Source of the DNA: Spirochaetota bacterium
GTDB taxonomy: Bacteria; Spirochaetota; UBA4802; UBA5368
NCBI GenBank assembly: GCA_004297825.1
Contig: SCSX01000084.1
Coordinates: 1-42,861 of the forward strand
Direction of reading: 5' to 3'
Length of the DNA stretch: 42,861 nucleotides
In this document: positions 16,650 through 24,031 of the stretch, piece after piece
How the letters are laid out: the number at the start of each line of letters is the position of its first letter
Position numbering within the stretch: position 1 is the stretch's first letter
The notes under the pieces: generated by a model
What the model saw: the letters and a program-made list of their open reading frames with translations, nothing else
Databases searched by the model: none
Told to the model about the DNA's origin: nothing
Program-made: the position numbers and the translations under genes

Positions 16650-16702
16650 GACTAAGTTGCATAGACTAAGCTAAATATAGCAGCACGCACGTGTTCCGGC
16701 AA
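16650..16702 (-). promoter_or_regulatory. TA module 2 promoter with perfect direct repeats
   Basis: Minus-strand TTGCCG (16697-16702) and TATATT (16674-16679) are 17 bp apart. Two perfect GACTAAG heptamers on the plus strand (16650-16656 and 16664-16670) repeat with a 14-bp period at the predicted transcript start, a natural operator position. Module 1 has related NGACT motifs, so cross-regulation is possible. Confidence 0.65.
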
Positions 16703-16747
16703 GAAAAATTCGTTGCGCGGATTAAAATAGCGATGGTGGAATCTTCT

Positions 16748-17830
16748 TTAATAGCGTGCCGTGCTCCTGACCGGTACGAATCCCGCGTTCTCAATGAGCC
16801 GCCGCAGGCCGGGCTCCGAACCGGCGTCCGGGGTGCGCGCGCCGGCCGCGTGCACGACCTTCTCGTAATGGTACGTTGCGCCGATGTCGTCCACGCCGAA
16901 CGAGAGGAGGACCTGCGCCATCTTCTCGCCCACGTACATCCAGAGCGCCTTCACGTGCGGGACGTTATGCAGGAACACGCGCGCCGCCGCGTACACGCGA
17001 AGGTCGTCGAACCCGGTTACGGCACGCCTCGCGCGCACCTTCGTGTGCTCCTCGTGAAATGAAAGCGGCACGAACGTCTTAAATCCGCCGGTCTCGTCCT
17101 GTAAAGCGCGGATGCGCGCCATGTGGTCCACCAGGTGTTCGGTTTCCTCGACATGGCCGTAGAGCATCGTGGCGTTGGTCTTGAGTCCGGCGCGGTGCGC
17201 GGCGCGCATCACCTTGAGCCAGCGGTCCCCTGAGATTTTTTTTGGGGCGAGCACGGTGCGCACGCCCTCGTCGAAGATCTCGGCGCCCCCGCCGGGGATG
17301 GCGCCCAGGCCCGCATCCATGAATTTTTTAAAGAGCTCGTCCATGGTCATGCCGCCCAGCTTCGCGAAGTGGTCGTATTCCACGGCGGTGAAGGCCACGA
17401 TGAAGAGATCGCTCTTCACGCGCTTGATGCGGCGCAGCATTTCGAAAAAATAATCCAGGGAGAGTGCGGGATTTATCCCCCCTACGATGTGTACTTCGTC
17501 GATCCCGAAGGCGACCGCCTCACGCACGCGCGCCTCGATCTCGTCCAGGCTGAAGGTGTAGGCGTCCGGGTCGCAGGCGTCGCGTGAAAACGCGCATAAC
17601 GGGCATCGCAGCTCGCATACGTTCGTGTAGTTAAGGTTCATGTTCACGCCGTAGTACACGCGGTCCCCGTGGAGGGCGCGGCGCACGTGGTTCGCGATGA
17701 GCCCCAGTTCAAGGACGTCGCCCGTCGTGAGCATCGCGTGCGCATCGTCCACGCCCGCGGGCTCGCCGTCGAGCACCTTCCGGGCGATCGCGCGGAGCTT
17801 CGTGTTGGAGAATGCGGCAAGGTCCATCAT
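16748..17830 (-). CDS. mqnE: Aminodeoxyfutalosine synthase (MqnE)
   Basis: A 360-residue radical-SAM enzyme that joins 3-enolpyruvylbenzoate to the adenosyl moiety of SAM, forming aminodeoxyfutalosine. The cluster motif is C-x3-C-x2-C in NVCELRCPLCAFSRD (Cys72, 76, 79). MqnE-specific blocks include DEVHIVGGINPALS, FTAVEYDHFAKLGG, GLGAIPGGGAEIFDEGVR, TNATMLYGHVEETEHLVDH and TFVPLSFHEEHTKV. GGAGG lies 12 nt upstream of the first ATG (17830) and a second ATG follows directly. It is the last gene of mqnL-mqnP-mqnM-mqnE, 27 nt after ubiX. The tandem TA modules begin immediately downstream in the direction of transcription. Confidence 0.95.
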   Translation of the reverse strand: MMDLAAFSNTKLRAIARKVLDGEPAGVDDAHAMLTTGDVLELGLIANHVRRALHGDRVYYGVNMNLNYTNVCELRCPLCAFSRDACDPDAYTFSLDEIEARVREAVAFGIDEVHIVGGINPALSLDYFFEMLRRIKRVKSDLFIVAFTAVEYDHFAKLGGMTMDELFKKFMDAGLGAIPGGGAEIFDEGVRTVLAPKKISGDRWLKVMRAAHRAGLKTNATMLYGHVEETEHLVDHMARIRALQDETGGFKTFVPLSFHEEHTKVRARRAVTGFDDLRVYAAARVFLHNVPHVKALWMYVGEKMAQVLLSFGVDDIGATYHYEKVVHAAGARTPDAGSEPGLRRLIENAGFVPVRSTARY

Positions 17831-17847
17831 GGGTGCGTGTTTCCTCC

Positions 17848-17886
17848 GGGGGCGCCGTCAATCGCCTGAAGGCGCATCGGCCCCCC
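17848..17886 (-). other. Intercistronic hairpin at the ubiX-mqnE junction
   Basis: GGGGGCGCCG (17848-17857) and CGGCCCCCC (17878-17886) can pair with one bulge, around an inner CGCC-tetraloop-GGCG helix. The structure spans the ubiX stop codon and the mqnE leader. It may stabilise the processed message or tune mqnE translation; there is no T-tract, so termination is unlikely. It contains, in reverse orientation, the same GGGGGGCCGATGCG string found at 28941. Confidence 0.4.
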
Positions 17887-18469
17887 ATGTTTTATACAGG
17901 GAGTGCTCCACACCGAGTAACGTCAATATCTTTCCGGCGATGAAATCGATCACGTCGTCAAGGCTCTCCGGGTGCGTGTAGAAGGCGGGCGCGGGAATGA
18001 CGATGTCGGCGCCGGCGAGCTTCACCGCGCGCATGTTTTCGATATGGATGAGCGAGAGCGGCGTCTCCCGGGGAAGAAGCACGAGGCGGCGGCGCTCCTT
18101 GAGGGCGACGTCGGCGGCGCGGGTGATGAGGGTGTTCGCGTAGCCGGAGGCGACGGCGGCGAGCGTCTTCATGGAACAGGGAGCGATGACCATCGCGTCG
18201 AACGGGAACGAGCCGCTCGCGGGGGGCGCGAACAGGTCATCATGTGCACACTCGCGCAGGAGCCCGGGAGGGACGCGAACGCCCCGCGCGTCAATCACCT
18301 CCGCGAGCGAAGCCGGATGGCTCTTTCCCCGGAAGAGCTCGTGCGCGATCGTCTTCCATCCCATCTCCGATACGATCCCGATGACGGGCTTTCCGCGCGC
18401 GAGAAGCGCCTCGATGAGGCGCACCCCTATTACGGCGCCGCTTGCGCCGGTGATGGCTATGACATGCAT
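17858..18469 (-). CDS. ubiX: Flavin prenyltransferase UbiX (MqnM)
   Basis: A 203-residue UbiX-family enzyme that prenylates FMN to make the cofactor of UbiD-type decarboxylases. The opening [16 protein letters not shown] is the FMN-binding start of the family. [38 protein letters not shown] and [11 protein letters not shown] are the conserved core. Its partner decarboxylase (mqnL) and prenyltransferase (mqnP) genes lie just upstream in the same operon, so in this setting it corresponds to MqnM of the futalosine pathway. It starts 15 nt after the mqnP stop. The C-terminal residues GADAPSGD are encoded within a hairpin that reaches into the mqnE leader. Confidence 0.94.
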   Translation of the reverse strand: MHVIAITGASGAVIGVRLIEALLARGKPVIGIVSEMGWKTIAHELFRGKSHPASLAEVIDARGVRVPPGLLRECAHDDLFAPPASGSFPFDAMVIAPCSMKTLAAVASGYANTLITRAADVALKERRRLVLLPRETPLSLIHIENMRAVKLAGADIVIPAPAFYTHPESLDDVIDFIAGKILTLLGVEHSLYKTWGADAPSGD

Positions 18470-18484
18470 GCGCCCAGTGTACCG

Positions 18485-19327
18485 CTACTTGAAGAAGACG
18501 TCAACAAATGTTCCCGCGAAGAGGACCGGGGAGACGAATCGATTGAGCAGGAAAAATTCGTGTATCGCCGCCGCGGGATCGTCATGGCGCGCGAGCGACT
18601 GCTGCCGGTAAAAGATGATTGCGGTGGAGAACACCGCCGCCCAGTAGGGAATGCCCCGCGCGGTCATGAACCCGGCGAGCGCGAGGAGCCCCGTGGCGAG
18701 CACGTAGCACGCGATCGATATCGCGAGCGCCTTCTCCTTACCAAGGCGCGCGGGGATGGAGAAAAGCCCTTCCTTCCTGTCGAAGTCCACGTCCAGTATC
18801 GCGTACACCACGTCGAGCCCGGCGATCCAGAACAGGATCACCGCGCCCAGGATAAACGGGAGCATGTCGAACTCCCCGGTCACCGCGAGATAGCCGCCCA
18901 CCGGCGCCGCCGCCTCCACGATGCCCAGATAAAAATGAGAGGCGGAGGTGAAGCGCTTGAAGTAGGAGTACGTGTACAGGAGCACGATCGCGGGGAAGGA
19001 CAGATAGAAGCACAGGCTGTTCAGCATGAGCGCCGACACGACCAGGAGCGCCGATGAACCTACGCCCAGCATGAGCACGTCGCCCGGCTTCATGGCGCCG
19101 GCCGGGAGCGCCCTCCCGCTCGTGCGCGGGTTCTTTGCGTCGATCACGCGGTCGATGTAGCGATTGAAGGACATGCCCGCCGTACGCGCGGCGAACAGGG
19201 CGATGGTCGCCCATATCCATGTGATGAAGTCCCCGCCCCCGGCGAAGAGGATGCCCAGGTACGCGAAGGGCAGCGCGAAGAGCGTCTGTTCGATCATGAT
19301 AAGCTCGGAGAACTTTTTAAAATCCAT
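18485..19327 (-). CDS. mqnP: UbiA-family membrane prenyltransferase (MqnP)
   Basis: A 280-residue integral membrane prenyltransferase. UbiA proteins attach the polyprenyl side chain to an aromatic acid; here the expected acceptor is the naphthoate made by the futalosine pathway. The first aspartate-rich motif is NRYIDRVIDAKNP (Asn55, Asp59, Asp63) and the second is DVDFDRKEG (Asp179, Asp183), both binding Mg-diphosphate. About eight hydrophobic helices are visible. The gene overlaps mqnL by 11 nt and is followed by ubiX after 15 nt. The order decarboxylase-prenyltransferase-UbiX matches the mqnL/mqnP/mqnM set known from futalosine organisms such as Streptomyces. A 4-hydroxybenzoate prenyltransferase is the alternative family name but less likely here. 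Confidence 0.92.
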   Translation of the reverse strand: MDFKKFSELIMIEQTLFALPFAYLGILFAGGGDFITWIWATIALFAARTAGMSFNRYIDRVIDAKNPRTSGRALPAGAMKPGDVLMLGVGSSALLVVSALMLNSLCFYLSFPAIVLLYTYSYFKRFTSASHFYLGIVEAAAPVGGYLAVTGEFDMLPFILGAVILFWIAGLDVVYAILDVDFDRKEGLFSIPARLGKEKALAISIACYVLATGLLALAGFMTARGIPYWAAVFSTAIIFYRQQSLARHDDPAAAIHEFFLLNRFVSPVLFAGTFVDVFFK

Positions 19328-20759
19328 ACTCTTTCCATCTCCTGGTCACAAGCTCCCGCATTTCGGGGCTCATGCGTATTTCCTGGGGCCAGTCGCGGCC
19401 CATTCCTTCCTCACGGGTCTTCCGCGTGGCGTCGATTCCCATCTTGCCCCCGAAGTTCGCGTAGGGGGCCGAATGATCGAGCGCGTCGAGGGGACCCTCC
19501 GCGAGCATGAGGTCGCGCCGCGGGTCCACGTTGTTCAACAGCTTCCAGAGCACGGTGCTCGAGTCGCGGAGGTCGATATCGGCGTCGAAGATTGCGATGA
19601 ACTTGGTCGAGGCCATCTGCCCCAGGCCCCACAAGGCGCTTATCACCTTCTTGGCCTGTCCGGGGAACTCTTTGTGTATGGACACGAGCGCGCAGTTGTG
19701 GAACACACCCTCCAGGGGAAGCTCGATGTCCGCGATCTCCGGGACGACGAGCTTCATGAGCGGGAGGAAGATGCGCTCGGTGGCCTTCGCCATGTAGCAG
19801 TCCTCCATGGGGGGCTTGCCCACGATCGTGGCCGGGTACACGGCGTTCGCGCGGCAGGTGAGCGCCGTTATGTGGAACACGGGGTAGGTGTCGGCGGGCG
19901 AATAGAAGCCGGTGTGGTCTCCAAAGGGGCCCTCGATGCGTTCGTCGCCCGGGTCCACGTATCCCTCCAGGACGAAGTCGGACTCGGCGGGCACGTACAG
20001 GTCCACGGTTTTGCATTTCACGATCTCGATCGCGCTTCCCTCCAGCCAGCCGGCGAACATGAGCTCGTCGATATCCGGCGGGAGCGGCGCGGTCGCCGCG
20101 AAGGTGACCGCGGGCGAGCCGCCCAGCGCGACGGCGACGTCCATCCTGCGGCCCAGCTCCTTGTGGGCGCGGTAGTGGCGCGCCCCGTCCTTGTTGTACT
20201 GCCAGTGCATGCCGGTGCTCCGGCCGTCGAATTTCTGCATGCGGTACATGCCGTAGTTGTGCACGCCGTTCCCCGGGTCCTTCGTCGCCACGATGGGGAG
20301 CGTAATGAAGGGGCCGCCGTCGTGCGGCCAGCAGGTGAGTATGGGCAGCATGTCCAGGAGCGCTCCCTGCGAGTGCACACGCTCCTGGCAGGGGGCGCCC
20401 TTCACCTTTTTAGGGATGAGCCCGGCGATGTCCTTTAGCGTGAAAAGTACCTTCACCTTCTCCGCAAGCGTGCGGGGCGGGTGTATCTTTACGAGGGTTT
20501 CGATGCGCTTGCCGATCTCGTCGAAGGTTGCACATGAGAGGGCGCGCTGCATGCGCGGGAAGCTTCCGAACGCGTTTATGAGCAAGGGGAACGCGGAGCC
20601 TTCCACGTTTTCAAAGAGGAGCGCCGGTCCCGCGGGCTTGCTCATGCGGTCGGCGATCTCGGTGATCTCGAGACGGGGCGAGACCTTCGCCGGGACGCGC
20701 CTGAGCTCCCCGGCGGCGTCCAGGGCGCGGATGAATTCCATCAGGTTCTTATGCGGCAT
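19317..20759 (-). CDS. mqnL: UbiD-family decarboxylase (MqnL)
   Basis: A 480-residue UbiD-type decarboxylase that needs prenylated FMN from UbiX. Conserved UbiD blocks are visible: LLFENVEGSAFPLLINAFG near the N-terminus, the HWQYNKDGARHYRAH region, the glutamate-rich ERIEGPFGDHTGFYSP, and VGKPPMEDCYMAKATERIF. In futalosine-pathway organisms the protein in this position removes the carboxyl group of the naphthoate intermediate. GAGGAG precedes the ATG by 5 nt. It is the first gene of the mqnL-mqnP-mqnM-mqnE operon, transcribed away from a divergent transporter gene across a 194-nt gap. An involvement in ubiquinone synthesis is unlikely given the neighbours. Confidence 0.93.
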   Translation of the reverse strand: MPHKNLMEFIRALDAAGELRRVPAKVSPRLEITEIADRMSKPAGPALLFENVEGSAFPLLINAFGSFPRMQRALSCATFDEIGKRIETLVKIHPPRTLAEKVKVLFTLKDIAGLIPKKVKGAPCQERVHSQGALLDMLPILTCWPHDGGPFITLPIVATKDPGNGVHNYGMYRMQKFDGRSTGMHWQYNKDGARHYRAHKELGRRMDVAVALGGSPAVTFAATAPLPPDIDELMFAGWLEGSAIEIVKCKTVDLYVPAESDFVLEGYVDPGDERIEGPFGDHTGFYSPADTYPVFHITALTCRANAVYPATIVGKPPMEDCYMAKATERIFLPLMKLVVPEIADIELPLEGVFHNCALVSIHKEFPGQAKKVISALWGLGQMASTKFIAIFDADIDLRDSSTVLWKLLNNVDPRRDLMLAEGPLDALDHSAPYANFGGKMGIDATRKTREEGMGRDWPQEIRMSPEMRELVTRRWKEYGF

Positions 20760-20871
20760 CTGTGCTCCTCAAAAAACTCAAAGACGTGTAAGAGTGGGAG
20801 AGGTGGGGATATCTCCATTTCCTTAAAGTCCCGTCCTGAAATAGTCAGCCTAGGCGCGGTGAGCTATTTTT

Positions 20872-20889
20872 CAACCAATTATTTGGTTG
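20872..20889. promoter_or_regulatory. Inverted repeat between mqnL and the transporter
   Basis: CAACCAA-TTAT-TTGGTTG is a perfect 7-bp inverted repeat in the divergent intergenic region. It sits 65 nt upstream of the transporter start and 113 nt from mqnL. It could be an operator for either gene; no regulator is indicated. Confidence 0.4.
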
Positions 20890-20953
20890 CAAAAGGGCCA
20901 CGGTACGTCTTACCTATAAGGCGCGCACTTACATTATTATCGGCTAAATTACA

Positions 20954-22600
20954 GTGATACTCGTCATATTCGGCGGAATAGGCATTTTCCTCGTCGGGAT
21001 GATCCTCATGACCGACGGGCTCAAGTCGGTGGGGGGCGATACCCTGCGCGCCTCGCTCACGCGCTTCACCGGGGGGCCCGTCTCCGCGATCGCGTCGGGC
21101 TTCGCGGTGACCTCGCTGTTGCAGGCGTCCGCGGCCACCATCCTCGCGACCATAGGCTTCGTGAGCGCCGGCTTCATAAGCTTCACGCAGGCCATCTTTA
21201 TAATATTCGGTGCGAACCTGGGTACCAGTGTCACGGGCTGGATCGTGTCGCTCCTGGGTTTCCAGGTGAAGCTGGGAATCATGGCCATGCCGCTCGTGGG
21301 CGTCGGGGCGCTCATGATGCTCCTCCTCCACGGCAAGAACGCGTCCCGGGGTATGGTGCTCGCGGGCTTCGGGCTGCTGTTCGTGGGGATTGATACGCTG
21401 CAGCTCGGCATGAGGGACATGGCGCTCTACGCGGACGTGGGGACGTTTCCGGGAACGGGCTGGGCCGGGAGGCTCGCGCTCATCGGCATAGGGGTGCTCA
21501 TGGCCGCGCTCATGCAGTCACAGAGCGCCGCCCTGGTCACCGCGCTTGCCGCGCTGAACACCGGGAACGTCTCGCTCGAGCAGGCCGCGGCGATAGTTAT
21601 AGGCCAGAGCATCGGGAAGACCAGCACGGCGGCCATCGCTGCGTTTGGCGCATCGGTCCTGGCGCGGCGGGCGGCGCTCGTTCATATAAGCTTCAATTTC
21701 GCGGCGGCGGCGCTTGCCTACCTGCTCTTCCCACAGTTCATTCTGGCGGTCCGGGGGGCGCTGGGGACCGTAGGTGTATCGGACCCCGCCATACTCCTCT
21801 CCGCGTTTTTCACCATGTATTACCTCGCGGGCATCGTCGCGCTGTTCCCCCTGGTTCCGCGCTTGCGCGATTTCATAGAGCGCGTGCTCCCGGAAAGGGG
21901 ATCCGGGCTCACGAGGAACCTTGACAGTAACGTCTCGCACGTGCCCGCGGTCGCCGTTGAGGCCGCCCGCCGCGCGACCGTGTCGATCGCCGCACATATA
22001 ATGCTCTCGCTCCGGGGGCTCATGGACCCGGAAATTCGCTACCGCGAAATTGAGACACGCCTCGAGGAGTCCGAAAGGGCGCTCCGGGAGACGAGCCGGT
22101 TCCTGGGAGGCGTGCGTTCGCGGCCCGGCATGGCGGCCGTGCACCAGCGCCACCTTTCGCTCCTCCACGCGGTCGACCATCTCGACCGTATCGTCGACGC
22201 GTGCCGTGAAAAGGACGAGATCCGCACGGTCGCCCATGTCGGGGCGCTGCGCACCGTGGCCCTTGACAAACTCGCCCAGCTGGATTCGGTGATGGGCTGG
22301 CTGCAGGGCTACTCGAACGAGGCGCCGGTACCCATTCTCGAGGCCATGTCCCAGTCCCTCGCGGGTATCCGCAAGGCCCAACGCGCCGAGGTTTTGGAGC
22401 TGACCGCGACCGGGGCGATTGGCGCGGAGCACGCCCTGGAACAGCTCGAGGCCATGCGCTGGCTGGATCGCCTGGCCTACCATATCTGGAGGGCCATCTA
22501 TCACCTGAGCGAAACGCTGCAGGAGAAGGTCGCCGCGCCGGCCGACGCGCCGCGGAGCCAGAACGGGCGCCGCCATGGCGGCCGCGGGATGGAAATTTAA
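20954..22600 (+). CDS. Na/Pi-cotransporter-like membrane protein with C-terminal PhoU-like domain
   Basis: A 548-residue member of the PNaS (NptA/YjbB) group. The N-terminal half has about eight membrane helices in two inverted repeats, opening GGIGIFLVGMILMTDGL. FGANLGTSVTGWIVSLLG matches the GANIGTT signature. The substrate motif that is normally QSSSA in each repeat is QASAA (57-61) and QSQSA (188-192), so the key Gln is kept but the serines vary. After the membrane part, residues about 330-530 form a charged all-helical PhoU-like region. Transport of phosphate out of or into the cell with sodium is the family role; the altered motif leaves the substrate open. The start is GTG at 20954, because a stop codon lies two codons upstream; no ribosome site is visible. 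Confidence 0.85.
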   Translation: MILVIFGGIGIFLVGMILMTDGLKSVGGDTLRASLTRFTGGPVSAIASGFAVTSLLQASAATILATIGFVSAGFISFTQAIFIIFGANLGTSVTGWIVSLLGFQVKLGIMAMPLVGVGALMMLLLHGKNASRGMVLAGFGLLFVGIDTLQLGMRDMALYADVGTFPGTGWAGRLALIGIGVLMAALMQSQSAALVTALAALNTGNVSLEQAAAIVIGQSIGKTSTAAIAAFGASVLARRAALVHISFNFAAAALAYLLFPQFILAVRGALGTVGVSDPAILLSAFFTMYYLAGIVALFPLVPRLRDFIERVLPERGSGLTRNLDSNVSHVPAVAVEAARRATVSIAAHIMLSLRGLMDPEIRYREIETRLEESERALRETSRFLGGVRSRPGMAAVHQRHLSLLHAVDHLDRIVDACREKDEIRTVAHVGALRTVALDKLAQLDSVMGWLQGYSNEAPVPILEAMSQSLAGIRKAQRAEVLELTATGAIGAEHALEQLEAMRWLDRLAYHIWRAIYHLSETLQEKVAAPADAPRSQNGRRHGGRGMEI

Positions 22601-22613
22601 CTTCGCAAAAAAG

Positions 22614-22641
22614 TTGACAGGGCCGATACCTGAACTAGAGT
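22614..22641 (+). promoter_or_regulatory. Sigma70-type promoter upstream of the 221-residue hypothetical gene
   Basis: A perfect TTGACA (22614-22619) and TAGAGT (22636-22641) are 16 bp apart, 14 nt after the transporter stop. This suggests the two downstream membrane-protein genes have their own transcript. Confidence 0.55.
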
Positions 22642-22690
22642 AGCGGCGTCACCGTTCCGCATTTCCATGTACGCTTCAGGCGAGGTCATT

Positions 22691-23356
22691 ATGAAATATC
22701 TGCTGGTGCGCCAGTTTTACAACAACTCGATAGATAATTTTTTCAACTTCTTCAACCGGATCGTGGACTTCGGCAAGCTTCTCGTCGAAACCTTCCTGGT
22801 CTTCATGGACATCTGGTATCAGTTTTTCATGATATTCATAAATATTTTCAGATACTTCTACTACCTGGTGCTCTTCGGCATCGATAAATCGACGGAATCC
22901 AGGTCGACCATCATTTTCTGGAGAAAGCTGCCCGAGCGCAATCCCTTCCAGCCGGGCCGCGTCTTCACGCGTGAAATCCACAATCCCATTCCCGCAGCCT
23001 ACGGCCGTCACGCGGCCGCGGCGGTTTCCCAGGGAGCAACAGTCGCGGTGTCGGGCATCAGGGGCATCAGGGGCACCGTCGGCACGGTGGCCTCGGCGGC
23101 GAGCTCCGTTACCTCGGCGGGCGGAAAACTCCTGAAGCCGTCGGCAGGCGCGGCGAAGCGCTCGTTTGGAAAGGGATTCCTCCAGTTTTTCGCCGACCTC
23201 GCGTCCGGGATCAAGACGTTTTTCATGAAGCCGGCGCGCCTGATTGCCGACACGGTTATGCGCAGGATGAAACCCGTAAAGGACGAGGAGCCCGGGGTTG
23301 CGGGAAGCCTCATCGAGCAGTACCTCAAGGAGTACGAGAAAAAACGCAGGGCGTAA
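22691..23356 (+). CDS. Conserved-looking hypothetical protein with N-terminal hydrophobic region
   Basis: A 221-residue protein of unknown function. The first 70 residues are strikingly rich in Phe, Tyr, Ile and Asn (FYNNSIDNFFNFFNRI then two hydrophobic stretches, FLVFMDIWYQFFMIFINIF and FYYLVLFGI), consistent with membrane insertion or a hairpin. A middle section (about 105-150) is low-complexity Ala/Ser/Gly/Val with IRGIRGT. The C-terminus is basic and helical and ends EQYLKEYEKKRRA. I choose the ATG at 22691 because GAGG precedes it by 6 nt; an in-frame ATG at 22667 lacks one. It lies 18 nt before a DUF6498-like gene and they are probably co-transcribed. I do not recognise the family. Confidence 0.75.
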   Translation: MKYLLVRQFYNNSIDNFFNFFNRIVDFGKLLVETFLVFMDIWYQFFMIFINIFRYFYYLVLFGIDKSTESRSTIIFWRKLPERNPFQPGRVFTREIHNPIPAAYGRHAAAAVSQGATVAVSGIRGIRGTVGTVASAASSVTSAGGKLLKPSAGAAKRSFGKGFLQFFADLASGIKTFFMKPARLIADTVMRRMKPVKDEEPGVAGSLIEQYLKEYEKKRRA

Positions 23357-23374
23357 CGCGCCGGGCAGGCCGTC

Positions 23375-24031
23375 ATGAGCATTCTTCCGCGCCGTCTCGT
23401 GTCCCTCCCGCTCATGATCGTCCTTGCGAACGCGCTCCCGGTCGTCGAGGTCCTTAACGGCCGCATGCGCGTGTTCGACGTGGTGATGCTCTACTGGCTG
23501 GAAAGCGTCATCATAGGCGGATTCAACATCTTCAGGATCGCGCTCGCACGCGGCGGTCCTGCCGGGAAGCCAAAACTTTTCCTCGTCCCCTTCTTCATGT
23601 TCCATTACTTCGGGTTCATGCTCATCCAACTGGTCTTCATTATCGCGCTCGTGGGCGGGCAGGTGCGTGATTGGGGCGAAATCTCGCCGGGAGGCGGATG
23701 GTACGCAGCGGCACTTCTCGCCCTTGGGGCGGGACACGCGTACGATTTTTTCGCGGGGTACGTGGGGGAGGGCCGCTACCGGGACGCAAACCCCGCCTCC
23801 CAGATGTTCAGGCCGTATGTCCGCGTCGCGATACAGCAGGCGGTGATCCTGGGCGGGGCATTCCTCTCGGGCCGGCTGGGCATGGGGGATTCCATGGTGT
23901 ATCTTGCCATACTCGTGGCGCTCAAGGTGGGTGCGGACCTGGCAGGTTACTATATAGAACGCCGCGCGGGCGCAGGGAAAAAGATCACCCGCCGGGAGTT
24001 CCTTTTTCCCGCATCCCTGCGGGGAAGGTGA
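23375..24031 (+). CDS. DUF6498-like integral membrane protein
   Basis: A 218-residue membrane protein with about six hydrophobic segments. The motif LYWLESVIIGGFNIFRI near residue 40, followed by FFMFHYFGFMLIQLVF, is what I associate with the DUF6498 family, whose function is unknown. The C-terminal tail is basic (ERRAGAGKKITRREFLFP). It follows the hypothetical gene by 18 nt and is likely in the same transcript. Its last 47 nt overlap, in antisense, the 3' end of the convergent PAS kinase gene. Confidence 0.8.
   Translation: MSILPRRLVSLPLMIVLANALPVVEVLNGRMRVFDVVMLYWLESVIIGGFNIFRIALARGGPAGKPKLFLVPFFMFHYFGFMLIQLVFIIALVGGQVRDWGEISPGGGWYAAALLALGAGHAYDFFAGYVGEGRYRDANPASQMFRPYVRVAIQQAVILGGAFLSGRLGMGDSMVYLAILVALKVGADLAGYYIERRAGAGKKITRREFLFPASLRGR

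Noticed and set aside
15054-16702. Integron gene-cassette array for the tandem TA modules
   Set aside because: No integrase and no attC-like imperfect palindromes; the repeats are purine-rich and not self-complementary.
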